53,367 bases of DNA from Neisseria lactamica NS19 (GCA_000193795.2 AEPI01000055.1:1-53367); one strand, 5' to 3'. Shown: positions 8,068 through 17,401, counted from the stretch's first letter. Numbers and translations: made by a program. Notes: a model not told the origin generated them from the letters alone.

Positions 8068-10488
8068 TTAGAACGTCGTGCCGAGTTGGAATTGGAAGCG
8101 TTGGATTTCGTCTTCCGGTTTTTTCTTCAGCGGGTAGGCGTAGCTGAATTTCATCGGGCCCAAAGGCGAGAGCCAGGTAACCGCGCCGCCGGCGGAATAG
8201 CGCAATTCGCCGGCGAAAGTCGATTTGTGGATATTGCCGGGACCGTAAACGTTTTGAGTCCTGCCGCCGGTCGTGCCGGCAGTGCCGGTGCCGACGGTTG
8301 CGGAACTGCTGTTGTCGTCGTAGGTTTTGCCGTCCCACACGCTGCCGGCGTCGGCAAACAGGCTCAGGCGGACGGTGCGTGCGTCTTTCGCGCCCGGCAT
8401 CGGGAAGAGCAGTTCGGCGGCGATGTTGGCTTTTTTGTTGCCGCCGTAGCTGATTTTTTCGCCGTATTCGTCATAGACTTTCGGGCCGAGCGTGCCGCTT
8501 TCGTAACCTCGTACCGAGCCTAATCCGCCGCCGTAGAAGTTTTCAAAGAAGGGGATTTCTTTGGTTTTGCCGTAGCCGCCGGCAATGCCGATTTCGCCGC
8601 CCAGCATCAGTGTGAAGGTTTTGCTTAAGGGGAAGAACCAGGTTTGGTTGTGGGTGGCGGAGTAGTATTGCAGTTTGCTGCCGGGCAGGGCGATTTCGGC
8701 GTTCACGCCCGTCAGGTAGCCGCGCGTCGGCCATAAGGCGCTGTCGGTCTTGTTGCGCCCCCAGCCGACGGTGCCTTTGTACAGCAGGCCTTTGAAGCTG
8801 CCGTTTGCGCCGTCGGTTTTGCCGTATTGTCTGATAAAGTCGGCATAGCGTTTGGGGGCTTTGTTATAGGTGTTGACGGCAAGGTGTTCTGCCGCCAGCC
8901 CGAAATTGACGCGGTCGTATTCGGTAACGGGGATGCCCGTCCGCACCCCGCCGCCTATGGTGGTGGTTTTATATTGTTTCACGCCGGAGGACGATTTGCG
9001 CGGGTCGAAGGCTTTTCCGTAAACATCGTAGCCCAGGCTGACCCCGTCTGCCGTGAAGTACGGATCGGTAAACGACAGCGAGCCGTTAAGCGTGGTTTTG
9101 CTCCGCGAGGCGCGCAGGGCGGCCGACTTGCCCGTGCCGAAGAGGTTGTCCTGCGATACGCCGGCAGACATCACCAAGCCGGTATCCTGCACCCAGCCCG
9201 CGCTCAAATCCAGCGAACCGGTGGAGCGTTCGGTCAGGCTCATATTCAAATCGACTTGGTCGGGCGTGCCGGCCAGAGGGACGGCGTCGAACCGGACGTT
9301 GTCGAAATAGCCCAAAAGCTCGACGCGCTCTTTGGAACGTTGCAGTTTGTCCGTATCGTAAGGCGCGGACTCCATTTGGCGCAATTCGCGGCGCACGACT
9401 TCGTCGCGGGTTTTGTTGTTGCCCGTGATGTGGATTTCGTTGACGTAGATTTTCCGGCCGGGTTCGATGTTCAGGACGAAATCGACGGTTTTTGTTTCCG
9501 CATCGGGCAGCGGTTGGACATTGATTTCGCTGTATGCGTAGCCAGCCGAACCCATACGGTTTTGGATGGCGCCCAAAACTTCGGTCATCTGCCGGCGTTC
9601 GTACCATTTGCCGGGCTTCATCGTCAGCAGTTTTTCCAGTTCGGCTTTGGGGACTTCTTTGGTATCGCCTTCGATGGAGACTTTGCCCCAGCGGAAGCGT
9701 TCGCCCTCGTGGACGGTGATTTTGATGGTTTGTTTGGTTTTGCCTTCGTTGGTTTGGATGTCGGTATCGAGGATGCGGAAGTCGAAATAACCGTTGTTTT
9801 GGTAAAAGTCGGTTACTTTTTCCATATCTTGGGCGAATTTCCGGCGGTCGAACCGGTTGCTGCGGGTCAGCCACGTCCAAATGCCGCCTTCCGTCAGGGA
9901 CATTTGCCGCATCAGTTTGCGGTCGGAATAGACTTGGTTGCCTTCAAATTCGATGTCGGTGATTTTGGCGGATTCGCCTTCGTCAACCGCGATGTCTATG
10001 GCGACGCGGTTGCGGGAGAGTTTGGTCACTTTGGGCGTGATCTGTATATTGAGTTTGCCGCGTCCGAGATATTCTTCTTTCAATCCGGCGACTGCCTGAT
10101 TGAGTGTCGCCCGGTTGAAGTATTGCGACTGCGCCAGCCCGAACGATTCGAGGTTTTTCTTGATGGCGTCGTTTTGCAGCATTTTGGCGCCGGTAATGTT
10201 GAGCGATCCGATGGCGGGGCGTTCGATAACGGTCAGCAGGAGCTGCCCGTCCGCAGTTTCGACGCGCACGTCGTCGAAAAAGCCGGTGGCGTACAGGCTT
10301 TTGATGATTTCGCCGCCGCGCCCGTCGTTGTAGTTGTCGCCGATTTTGACGGGCAGGTAGCTGAAGACGGTACTCGGTTCGGTATGCTGCAGGCCTTCGA
10401 TGCGGATGTCGCGGACGGTGAAGTCGGCAAATGCCAGCAGCGGTATGCCGAAAAGCATCAGGGCGGAGGCAATCTGTTTCAGTTTCAT
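8068..10488 (-). CDS. bamA: Outer-membrane protein assembly factor BamA (Omp85)
   Basis: Essential core of the Bam machine that inserts beta-barrel proteins into the outer membrane. The start at 10488 gives MKLKQIASALMLFGIPLLAFA, a signal peptide cleaved before DFTVRDI. Residues ~22-420 form five POTRA domains, for example FTVRDIRIEGLQ and IYVNEIHITGNN. The rest is a 16-strand barrel ending in the outer-membrane signature FQLGTTF. The VRGYESGTLGP segment matches the conserved lid-loop (VRGF) motif. A Ser/Gly/Thr-rich loop (DDNSSSATVGTGTAGTTGG) near residue 740 is a variable surface loop. Length is 806 residues. The upstream neighbour is rseP. Confidence 0.98.
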   Translation of the reverse strand: MKLKQIASALMLFGIPLLAFADFTVRDIRIEGLQHTEPSTVFSYLPVKIGDNYNDGRGGEIIKSLYATGFFDDVRVETADGQLLLTVIERPAIGSLNITGAKMLQNDAIKKNLESFGLAQSQYFNRATLNQAVAGLKEEYLGRGKLNIQITPKVTKLSRNRVAIDIAVDEGESAKITDIEFEGNQVYSDRKLMRQMSLTEGGIWTWLTRSNRFDRRKFAQDMEKVTDFYQNNGYFDFRILDTDIQTNEGKTKQTIKITVHEGERFRWGKVSIEGDTKEVPKAELEKLLTMKPGKWYERRQMTEVLGAIQNRMGSAGYAYSEINVQPLPDAETKTVDFVLNIEPGRKIYVNEIHITGNNKTRDEVVRRELRQMESAPYDTDKLQRSKERVELLGYFDNVRFDAVPLAGTPDQVDLNMSLTERSTGSLDLSAGWVQDTGLVMSAGVSQDNLFGTGKSAALRASRSKTTLNGSLSFTDPYFTADGVSLGYDVYGKAFDPRKSSSGVKQYKTTTIGGGVRTGIPVTEYDRVNFGLAAEHLAVNTYNKAPKRYADFIRQYGKTDGANGSFKGLLYKGTVGWGRNKTDSALWPTRGYLTGVNAEIALPGSKLQYYSATHNQTWFFPLSKTFTLMLGGEIGIAGGYGKTKEIPFFENFYGGGLGSVRGYESGTLGPKVYDEYGEKISYGGNKKANIAAELLFPMPGAKDARTVRLSLFADAGSVWDGKTYDDNSSSATVGTGTAGTTGGRTQNVYGPGNIHKSTFAGELRYSAGGAVTWLSPLGPMKFSYAYPLKKKPEDEIQRFQFQLGTTF

Positions 10489-10544
10489 TGTCAGTTCCTT
10501 GTGGTGCGCTACGCCGTTCGGACGGCATAACGGAATGTAAAATT

Positions 10545-11885
10545 TCAGCCCGTCAGCCGGGCAATGTCGTTGAAGAAGGCGACCGCCATCATCAGCAGCA
10601 TCAGGGCGAACCCGAGGCGCAAACCGATGTTTTGGACGCGTTCGCCCAAAGGTTTGCCGCGTATCCATTCGGCAGTATAAAACACGAGGTGGCCGCCGTC
10701 CAAAACGGGAACCGGCAACAGGTTCAGCACGCCGAGGCTGATGCTGACCAGCGCCAGAAATTCCAAATAGCTCTGCAAACCGAGTTCGGCGGATTGTCCG
10801 GCAATATCGGCAATGGTCAGCGGGCCGGAAATATGGCTGACGGAGGCATTGCCGCTAATCAGTTTGCCGAAAAATTTGACGGTTGTCCACGAGTGGGAAA
10901 CGGTTTTTTCCCAGCCCATACCGAATGCGCGCGCGACTGTCGGGCGGTAGCTGCGGCGGATTTGCGCGTCCCACGCCCTGTCGGGCCGGGGAAACACTCC
11001 GACGCGCCCGATCAGGGTGTGGTCGGATTGTTCGACAGTATCGGGGCGGATGTCGGCGGTACGGGTTTGTCCGGCGCGTTCGTAGCTTAAGGCGATTTTC
11101 CTGCCGGGGCTTTGGCGGGTCAGGTTTGCCCATTCTTGCCACGAGGCGATGGGTTCGCCGTCGGCGGCAGTCAGTTTGTCGCCCGGTTGCAGGCCTGCTT
11201 TTTCGGCGGGGCTGCCTTTTTCCACGCCGCCGACAACGGTTGTGATTTTAAAGGGCATCAGTCCGATGTAGCCTTGGTTTTTTGCGATTTTACCGGCTTC
11301 CGGCGTGCCTGCGGCATCGATGGTGCGGACGGTTTGCGCGCCCGATGCCGTCTGAACGGCGACGGCGACTTTGCCGGCTTCGAGGTTGAGGACGATTTCG
11401 GTTTGCGCGCCGCCCCAGTCTTGGACGGCAACGCCGTTGACGGTCTGTATTTTGTCGCCGCTTTGGAAGCCGGCGCGGGCGGCAATGGTGCCGGGTTCGA
11501 CTGTGCCGACATAGGGGCGCAGTTCGGTTACGCCGAAGGAAAAACTCAAGCCGTACAGCAAAACCGCCAGTGCGAGGTTGGTCAGCGGGCCGGCGGCGAC
11601 AATGGCGATGCGTTTGGCGGGATGCTGTTTGTCGAAAGCGTAGGGCAGGTCTGCCTGCGCCACTTCGCCCTCGCGCGTATCAACCATTTTGACGTAGCCG
11701 CCCAGCGGAATAGGGGCGAAACACCATTCGGTGCCGCCGCGTTTTCGGGTGAAAAACGGTTTGCCGAAGCCGATGGAAAAACGCAGCACTTTTACGCCGC
11801 ACAATCTGGCGACGATGTAGTGTCCGAACTCGTGCAGGCTGACCAAAATCAGGATGGCGAAGATAAAAGCAAGTAGGGTGTGCAA
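10545..11885 (-). CDS. rseP: RIP metalloprotease RseP (site-2 protease family)
   Basis: Inner-membrane zinc protease that cleaves transmembrane segments, classically of anti-sigma factors or signal-peptide remnants. The zinc motif HEFGH (residues 18-22) lies in the first membrane helix. Two PDZ domains follow (about 115-200 and 205-290), then LLPVPVLDGGHL with the third zinc ligand and two further helices. Length is 446 residues. The start is TTG at 11885, with AAGGA 9 bases upstream; no ATG precedes the first helix, so the rare start is well supported. The gene lies between dxr and bamA, as in other beta-proteobacteria. Confidence 0.95.
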   Translation of the reverse strand: MHTLLAFIFAILILVSLHEFGHYIVARLCGVKVLRFSIGFGKPFFTRKRGGTEWCFAPIPLGGYVKMVDTREGEVAQADLPYAFDKQHPAKRIAIVAAGPLTNLALAVLLYGLSFSFGVTELRPYVGTVEPGTIAARAGFQSGDKIQTVNGVAVQDWGGAQTEIVLNLEAGKVAVAVQTASGAQTVRTIDAAGTPEAGKIAKNQGYIGLMPFKITTVVGGVEKGSPAEKAGLQPGDKLTAADGEPIASWQEWANLTRQSPGRKIALSYERAGQTRTADIRPDTVEQSDHTLIGRVGVFPRPDRAWDAQIRRSYRPTVARAFGMGWEKTVSHSWTTVKFFGKLISGNASVSHISGPLTIADIAGQSAELGLQSYLEFLALVSISLGVLNLLPVPVLDGGHLVFYTAEWIRGKPLGERVQNIGLRLGFALMLLMMAVAFFNDIARLTG

Positions 11886-11918
11886 ATGACTTTCCTTTGT
11901 CCGTGTGTCCGGACGGCA

Positions 11919-13103
11919 TTAGTTTAGTGTGCGGATAAATGCTTGTGCCTGTGCGCGTGTCCGTGCATCTTGCGCCAACAGTCCTTCTATATCGCCTATG
12001 CCGTCTGAAAAGTCTTGTGCGAGGCAGTGGGCGACGGTTTTGGCAATGTCGGTAAACTTAATCCGTCCGTCCAAAAAGGCGGCGACGGCGGCTTCGTTGG
12101 CGGCGTTCAATACGCATGGCGCGGCTCCGCCCGCGTTCATGGCTTCATAGGCGAGCTTCAGACAGGGGAAGCGATCGAAGTCAGGCTTTTGGAAGGTCAG
12201 CGCGGACAATGCGTCGAAATCCAGGTCGCCGACTCCCGAATCGATGCGTTCGGGCAGGCCCAAACAATAGGCGATGGGCGTACGCATATCGGGATTGCCC
12301 AGTTGCGCCAGCACGGAGCCGTCGCGGTAGCGCACCATACTGTGTATTACGGATTGCGGATGGATGACGACTTCGAGCTTGTCAGGCGGGCAGTCGAACA
12401 GCCAATGCGCTTCAATCAGCTCCAAGCCTTTGTTCATCATCGTGGCGGAATCGACAGAAATTTTGCGCCCCATGCGCCAATTTGGGTGCTTGACCGCTTG
12501 GTCGGGCGTAATGCGGTCGAACGTGTTTAAATCGGTCGTCAGAAACGGGCCGCCGGAAGCGGTCAGGATAATCGAACGGATGCCGTGTTCGTTCAGACGA
12601 CCTGTGTAATCGCGCGGCAAAACTTGGAAAACGGCGTTGTGTTCGCTGTCGATAGGCAACACTGCCGCGCCGTTTGCGCGCGCGGTTTCCATAAACAACG
12701 CGCCGGAAACCACCAGCGTCTCTTTGTTTGCCAGATAAATGGTTTTGCCTTTTTGCGCCGCTGCCAGCGCGGAAGGCAGCCCCGCCGCACCGACAATGGC
12801 GCACATGACACCGCTGACTTCGCCGGCAGATGCAACGTCAACCAATGCCTGCGCGCCGTATAAAACCTGCGTCGCCGTGCCGTCGCGTTTCAACAGGGCT
12901 TCAAGCCGGGCGGCGTGTTCCGCATCGGCAACGACGGCATATTCGGGGCGGAACGTCCGGCATTGAGCCGCCAGCTTCTCAACCTGCTTATGCCCAGCCA
13001 ACGCGAATACGCGGAATTTGTCGGGGTGGCGGGAGACAACGTCCAGCGTGCTTTCGCCTATGCTGCCGGTACTGCCTAATATGGTCAGGACTTGTGGTGT
13101 CAT
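11919..13103 (-). CDS. dxr: 1-deoxy-D-xylulose-5-phosphate reductoisomerase
   Basis: Makes MEP from DXP with NADPH, the committed step of the non-mevalonate isoprenoid pathway; its product later feeds UppS. The start at 13103 gives MTPQVLTILGSTGSIG, with the NADPH loop GSTGSIG at residues ~10-16. Other signatures are LANKETLVVSG, PIDSEHNAVFQ (metal-binding Asp and Glu) and the flexible loop SGGPF. Length is 394 residues. It follows cdsA with an uptake-signal hairpin between and is followed by rseP after 33 bases. Confidence 0.97.
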   Translation of the reverse strand: MTPQVLTILGSTGSIGESTLDVVSRHPDKFRVFALAGHKQVEKLAAQCRTFRPEYAVVADAEHAARLEALLKRDGTATQVLYGAQALVDVASAGEVSGVMCAIVGAAGLPSALAAAQKGKTIYLANKETLVVSGALFMETARANGAAVLPIDSEHNAVFQVLPRDYTGRLNEHGIRSIILTASGGPFLTTDLNTFDRITPDQAVKHPNWRMGRKISVDSATMMNKGLELIEAHWLFDCPPDKLEVVIHPQSVIHSMVRYRDGSVLAQLGNPDMRTPIAYCLGLPERIDSGVGDLDFDALSALTFQKPDFDRFPCLKLAYEAMNAGGAAPCVLNAANEAAVAAFLDGRIKFTDIAKTVAHCLAQDFSDGIGDIEGLLAQDARTRAQAQAFIRTLN

Positions 13104-13125
13104 AATGGGGATAACTTCATACCGG

Positions 13126-13154
13126 ATGCCGTCTGAAGCGGTTTCAGACGGCAT
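13126..13154. terminator. Uptake-signal hairpin between cdsA and dxr
   Basis: Inverted uptake signals with a 5-base loop directly after the cdsA stop, 23 bases upstream of dxr. The position inside a gene block suggests partial termination or a pure uptake role. Confidence 0.5.
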
Positions 13155-13158
13155 AGAG

Positions 13159-13956
13159 TCAATTTAAAACCGACATCATCGCCGCATAGACGCTGATAAC
13201 GGCAATCAGGCTGTCCACGCGGTCGAACACGCCGCCGTGTCCGGGCAGCAGCTTGCTGCTGTCTTTGATGCCTGCCGCGCGCTTGAGCCAGCTTTCTAAA
13301 AGGTCGCCGCATATGCTGACAACGGTCAGCACCAAACCGATTAACACGGTATCGAACCAGCCTGTATCGAATGCCGTCCAGCCGGCACTTCGTACGGCGG
13401 TTATATACACGGCCACGCAAACCGCGCCGCCGATTGCGCCTTCCCAGCTCTTGCCGGGGCTGATTGCCGGTGCGATTTTGTGTTTGCCGAACGCCTTGCC
13501 GCTGAAATACGCGCAAACGTCGGCAATCCACACCAAACCCATCACGGCGAGCAGCGGCAGGGCATCATCGGGGTGCGGGCGCAGGGATACGAGCGCGAAC
13601 CAAAACGGCATAACCAAAAGCCAGCCGACGGTATAAGCCTGCCAACCGCCGTTCAATTTCCATTTGAATCTCAACCACAAAGGCATCACGGCGAGCCAAA
13701 ACGCCAAAACAACATACCAAACCAAATTGGGCAGCATCCAGCCGCCCGCATAGGCAACCACGCCGAAAACCAAGGTTGCGGCGAGGTAATGGTTGGTTTC
13801 GGTTTTGCACAAACCGCTCATACGGGCATATTCCCACAAGGCAATCAGGGCAATCAGTCCGCAAAATGCCGCCCACAGCCATTGCGGCGCGTAAAACAGC
13901 ATACCCAGCATCAGCGGCAGCAGCCACAGCGCGGTTATTACCCGTTGTTTCAGCAT
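13159..13956 (-). CDS. cdsA: Phosphatidate cytidylyltransferase
   Basis: Forms CDP-diacylglycerol, precursor of all phospholipids, at the inner membrane. The start at 13956 (MLKQRVITALWLL) lies one base past the uppS stop, giving tight translational coupling. The protein has about eight hydrophobic segments and ends with the CdsA signature RAAGIKDSSKLLPGHGGVFD. A length of 265 residues is normal. The longer frame from 14043 only reads back into uppS. Confidence 0.96.
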   Translation of the reverse strand: MLKQRVITALWLLPLMLGMLFYAPQWLWAAFCGLIALIALWEYARMSGLCKTETNHYLAATLVFGVVAYAGGWMLPNLVWYVVLAFWLAVMPLWLRFKWKLNGGWQAYTVGWLLVMPFWFALVSLRPHPDDALPLLAVMGLVWIADVCAYFSGKAFGKHKIAPAISPGKSWEGAIGGAVCVAVYITAVRSAGWTAFDTGWFDTVLIGLVLTVVSICGDLLESWLKRAAGIKDSSKLLPGHGGVFDRVDSLIAVISVYAAMMSVLN

Positions 13957-13957
13957 A

Positions 13958-14704
13958 TCAATCCCTTTGCTGTTCGATAGGTAGTTGCTCGGAGGTGCGT
14001 CCGAACCGCCGTTCGCGTTTTTGGAACGAGGAGACGGCGGCATCTAAGGCGGTTTCGTCGAAATCGGGCCACAGGATGTCGGTGAAATACAGTTCGGCAT
14101 ACGCCATCTGCCAGAGCAGGAAATTGCTGATGCGTGTTTCGCCGCCGGTGCGGATGAACAAATCCGGCTCGGGCGCATCGCCCAGCATCAGGTATTTTGC
14201 CAGCATGTCTTCCGTGATTTCCGATACGCCGTCTGCAAGCAGCCTGTTTGCCGCCTGCAAAATATCCCAGCGGCCGCCGTAATCGGCGGCAATGCTCAGG
14301 GTCAGGCCGGTATTGTTTGCCGTCAAGGCTTCTGCTTCTTCGATGCCTTGCAGAATCTGCCGGTTGAAGCGTTCGCGGCTGCCCAATATCTTCAGGCGCA
14401 TATTGTTTTCGTGCAGGCGGCGCACCTGTTTTTGCAAAGCCTGTAAAAACAGCCCCATCAGGAACGAAACTTCGTCTTCGGGGCGGCGCCAGTTTTCGGT
14501 TGAAAAGGCAAATACGGTCAGATATCGCACACCCAGTCCGGCGCAATGCTTCACCATATTTTCCAACGCGTCCAAACCGCGTTTGTGTCCCATTATGCGC
14601 GGGAGGAAACGCTTTTTCGCCCAACGGCCGTTGCCGTCCATAATCACGGCGATATGCCTCGGGATGGCGGTGTGTTCCAAAACGGCCTGCGTGCTGCTTT
14701 TCAT
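13958..14704 (-). CDS. uppS: Undecaprenyl diphosphate synthase
   Basis: Cis-prenyltransferase that extends farnesyl-PP to the C55 carrier lipid used for peptidoglycan and lipopolysaccharide precursors. Signatures are AVIMDGNGRWAKKR (catalytic Asp, ~22-35), FSTENWRRP and RTGGETRISNFLLWQ near residue 200. It is 248 residues, cytoplasmic and membrane-associated. It overlaps functionally with dxr downstream (isoprenoid supply) and is coupled to cdsA. Confidence 0.97.
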   Translation of the reverse strand: MKSSTQAVLEHTAIPRHIAVIMDGNGRWAKKRFLPRIMGHKRGLDALENMVKHCAGLGVRYLTVFAFSTENWRRPEDEVSFLMGLFLQALQKQVRRLHENNMRLKILGSRERFNRQILQGIEEAEALTANNTGLTLSIAADYGGRWDILQAANRLLADGVSEITEDMLAKYLMLGDAPEPDLFIRTGGETRISNFLLWQMAYAELYFTDILWPDFDETALDAAVSSFQKRERRFGRTSEQLPIEQQRD

Positions 14705-14731
14705 GTCTGCCTTTCGCGGTTCGGCGTTCGG

Positions 14732-14743
14732 ATGCCGTCTGAA
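14732..14743 (+). repeat. Single DNA uptake sequence
   Basis: One complete ATGCCGTCTGAA between frr and uppS, without an inverted partner, so an uptake signal and not a terminator. Confidence 0.8.
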
Positions 14744-14759
14744 CGCCGGACCGTGCAGG

Positions 14760-15317
14760 TTAAACCGCCATCAAATCTTCTTCTTTGGCAGTCAGGAGTT
14801 TGTCGGCTTCGGCAATGTATTTGTCGGTCAGTTTTTGAACCGCCTCTTCGCCCCGGCGTGCCTCGTCTTCGGAAATTTCTTTGTCTTTGAGGAGTTTTTT
14901 GATGTGGTCGTTGGCATCGCGGCGCACGTTGCGGATGGAGACGCGGCCTTCTTCCGCTTCGCCGCGTACGACTTTAATCAGGTCTTTGCGGCGTTCTTCG
15001 GTCAGCATCGGCATAGGCACGCGGATCAAATCGCCGACGGATGCCGGGTTCAGTCCCAAGTTTGAATCGCGGATGGCTTTCTCGACTTTGGCAGCCATAT
15101 TGCCCTCAAACGGTTTCACGCCGATGGTGCGCGCGTCCAGAAGCGTCACGTTGGCAACCTGGCTGACGGGGACCATACTGCCCCAGTATTCGACTTCCAC
15201 TTGGTCGAGCAGGCCGGTATGCGCGCGGCCGGTACGCACTTTCGCCAGATTTTCTTTCAGTACTTCGACCGAACGCTGCATCTTGCCTTCGGCTGTTTTT
15301 TGAATATCGTTAATCAT
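14760..15317 (-). CDS. frr: Ribosome recycling factor
   Basis: Splits post-termination ribosomes together with EF-G. The start at 15317 (MINDIQKTAEGKMQRS) gives the standard 185 residues; upstream codons in the frame cover an uptake signal and are not coding. Family signatures are LAKVRTGRAHTGLLD and DGRTIGVKPFE-like residues (TLLDARTIGVKPFE). The long helical domain is visible at both ends. It is the first gene of the uppS-cdsA-dxr direction. pyrH, its usual upstream partner in many bacteria, is absent; the GGCC methylase gene lies there instead. Confidence 0.97.
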   Translation of the reverse strand: MINDIQKTAEGKMQRSVEVLKENLAKVRTGRAHTGLLDQVEVEYWGSMVPVSQVANVTLLDARTIGVKPFEGNMAAKVEKAIRDSNLGLNPASVGDLIRVPMPMLTEERRKDLIKVVRGEAEEGRVSIRNVRRDANDHIKKLLKDKEISEDEARRGEEAVQKLTDKYIAEADKLLTAKEEDLMAV

Positions 15318-15374
15318 ATTGTTCTTTCGGTGGGATAAGGTGGGCGGGCAGCCGTCCGAACGCGCTTCAAACCT

Positions 15375-15386
15375 TTCAGACGGCAT
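15375..15386 (-). repeat. Single DNA uptake sequence
   Basis: A complete uptake signal in the short gap between the GGCC methylase gene and frr, at the boundary between core DNA and the restriction-modification cassette. Confidence 0.8.
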
Positions 15387-15458
15387 AAAGACCGTTAACC
15401 GCGAATAGTACCGTTATTCGGGCATGACGACAAGGCAGATGCCTGTAGGAAGGGTGTT

Positions 15459-16451
15459 TCACCTTTCCAGGTTTTTTTTAATTGCCGCTGCAATTTCGTA
15501 GGCAAGGTTGACGGGGACGGCGTTGCCAATCATTTTGTATGCGTCGTTGACATTTTGATAGATGAATTTGAAGTTGTCGGGAAAGCCTTGGATTCTTGCA
15601 ACTTCGCGTACCGTCATCCTCCGATACAGTGTTTCTTTGCCGGCGGCAAAACGGTAGTCGTTTGCCCCGTGCTTTTCCATCTTTGGGGCTTGCGGGTGGA
15701 GTTGGCACTGCCTGCCTGAAGCTTGGACGGTAAAACCCTGTTCATCCCACGCTTTAACGCGGTTCCGGCTCATAAAAATAGGGGAAAAACTGCCGGTAAA
15801 ATATTCGTTGTTGTTGACCGCGTCGGGGTTGGTCTTGTTTTGCGGGGCGGAAGGTACGGCTGTGTCCTGCAAATCCCAAATAACGTCCCTCAATGTAATC
15901 TTGTCTTTGTCTTCGACCGTCGAACCTTTTGGAAAAGAAAATTGTATTTCCAAGTCTTTACGGAAACCGATGTAGAAGACCCTTTTGCGTTCCTGTGCCA
16001 CACCGTAGTCTTTGGCGTTGGCCATAGTCAAGGTTACGTCGTATCCGCATTCGTCAAACATTTTCAGCAGGTTTTGTACGGCTTCGTTGTGGCGGTTTGC
16101 CAGCATTCCGCTGACGTTTTCCGCCAAAAAGAATTTAGGCTGTTTGCTTTTCAAAATACGGATGTAGTCGAAAAACAACTGTCCGCGCGCATCGTCGATA
16201 CCGCGCAAAGCTCCCGCTTCAGACCAAGACTGGCAGGGTGGGCCGCCGATAATCCCGTCGATTCCTTCAGGGAAATCTTCTTCTTTAATCTTGCGTATAT
16301 CGCCTTCTATCAAATGGGTTTTTGGATGGTTTGCCTTGAAGGTTGCCCAAATGGTTTTATCGTATTCGTTGGCGGCGGGGATTTCAAATCCCGCTTTTTC
16401 GAAACCCAAATCCAAACCGCCGCAACCGCTAAACAAACTAATGATTTTCAT
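15459..16451 (-). CDS. dcm: DNA (cytosine-5) methyltransferase, M.NgoPII type (GGCC)
   Basis: Protects GGCC sites from the partner endonuclease. The start at 16451 gives MKIISLFSGCGGLDLGFEKA, with motif I (FSGCGG) at residues 6-11. Motif IV GGPPCQSWSEAG contains the catalytic Cys, motif VI is ENVSG, motif VIII is AQERKRVFYIGFR, and motif X is MIGNAVPVNLAYE. Its 330 residues and sequence agree closely with my memory of M.NgoPII. The endonuclease gene overlaps this start (ATGA) because of a frameshift in the nuclease. GC content is below that of neighbouring core genes. Confidence 0.93.
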   Translation of the reverse strand: MKIISLFSGCGGLDLGFEKAGFEIPAANEYDKTIWATFKANHPKTHLIEGDIRKIKEEDFPEGIDGIIGGPPCQSWSEAGALRGIDDARGQLFFDYIRILKSKQPKFFLAENVSGMLANRHNEAVQNLLKMFDECGYDVTLTMANAKDYGVAQERKRVFYIGFRKDLEIQFSFPKGSTVEDKDKITLRDVIWDLQDTAVPSAPQNKTNPDAVNNNEYFTGSFSPIFMSRNRVKAWDEQGFTVQASGRQCQLHPQAPKMEKHGANDYRFAAGKETLYRRMTVREVARIQGFPDNFKFIYQNVNDAYKMIGNAVPVNLAYEIAAAIKKNLER

Positions 16452-17293
16452 AGGATTATAAGTAGTAGGTGATGAGTTTTGCATTTCTTAATCGCGCCGG
16501 GTTGTTGGGGGTTTTTAATCTTAATGTCGGAAATGGCCAGTTTGGAATCCTGTATGGCAAGCAGCTTGTCTGTATTGTTAAAACTATTCCATTTGTCTTC
16601 GTTGATAATGGCCATGAAATTGAAACTTTTTTCCATATCCCGTTGGTAAATATAGTTGAAGACAAACCATGGATTTTCGATTCCCCACATACCCCGTACT
16701 CTCAGATAAGTTATGTTGAGCGGATCAATGCGGTTGACCCTGCCCAGTTCTTTGGTTTCTGCAAACTGTATGCCGCCGATGTTGCTGATTCCGTCTTTAA
16801 TTTGATTTTTTATTTTCAAATAGCATTCGGCATCGGCGCAGTAGTCAGTTCCGTAAACCATTGCCAAGTGTTTGAGGTTTTTCTTCTTATCAACGACACC
16901 GACAATATAGATGATGTCTTTCTCTTCCCATTTTTCTGCATCTTTACATGCTTTTGTAAGCATACTGTCATTAATGGAGAGCTTTGATTTTGGGTGGCTG
17001 CTATTCAGTGCCAGTGCGGAATCTTTACTTTCAATTTTCTTAACTTCAATGGCATCCCCGTTTCGCAACATGGCATCAGGCGGGTTGGAGTTGTTGCCCA
17101 AATATGAGAATGCTTTTGCGTGTTGAGCTATACGTTGGGTTTCATTTAGGTTGAAACTGCCGGAAAACAAGTCTTTTACATATTCTTCCAAATCATCACC
17201 TGCCTGATTGGCACGATTGTTGCTTTGAGAATGGGATTTGACTCCGACAACAGGGTTGTTAACCAAATTGATGATGGCATCGATAATGTTCAT
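16448..17293 (-). CDS. Type II restriction endonuclease, R.NgoPII type (GGCC), C-terminal frameshift
   Basis: Predicted GGCC endonuclease of the NgoPII family (281 residues as read), cotranscribed ahead of its methylase. Residues 1-260 match my memory of R.NgoPII, including the core AMLRNGDAIEVKKIESKDS with a likely E-x-K catalytic pair. The last ~20 residues do not fit: they end HHLLLIIL, odd for this protein. Another frame continues from the run of five G (plus strand 16507-16511) and reads PNNPARLRNAKLITYYL before a stop at 16456, five bases from the methylase start. One extra base in the homopolymer explains both facts. Whether the altered tail still allows cleavage is unknown. Confidence 0.88.
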   Translation of the reverse strand: MNIIDAIINLVNNPVVGVKSHSQSNNRANQAGDDLEEYVKDLFSGSFNLNETQRIAQHAKAFSYLGNNSNPPDAMLRNGDAIEVKKIESKDSALALNSSHPKSKLSINDSMLTKACKDAEKWEEKDIIYIVGVVDKKKNLKHLAMVYGTDYCADAECYLKIKNQIKDGISNIGGIQFAETKELGRVNRIDPLNITYLRVRGMWGIENPWFVFNYIYQRDMEKSFNFMAIINEDKWNSFNNTDKLLAIQDSKLAISDIKIKNPQQPGAIKKCKTHHLLLIIL

Positions 17294-17354
17294 GGTTTTT
17301 CCTTGGAGTTTTGCGGCAGATTATAGCAAAACCGTCTGGATATTTATCAGACCG

Positions 17355-17389
17355 ATGCCGTCTGAAGCGGCAGGCGTTTCAGACGGCAT
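17355..17389. terminator. Uptake-signal hairpin after the FUSC gene
   Basis: Inverted uptake signals with an 11-base loop, 13 bases past the FUSC stop on the minus strand. It separates the core gene from the GGCC cassette. Confidence 0.65.
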
Positions 17390-17401
17390 CGTGTCCGGCC
17401 C

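Noticed and set aside
8827..10530. Plus-strand frame of 567 codons over bamA
   Set aside because: Antisense shadow; no family features, and it covers the POTRA and barrel coding region.
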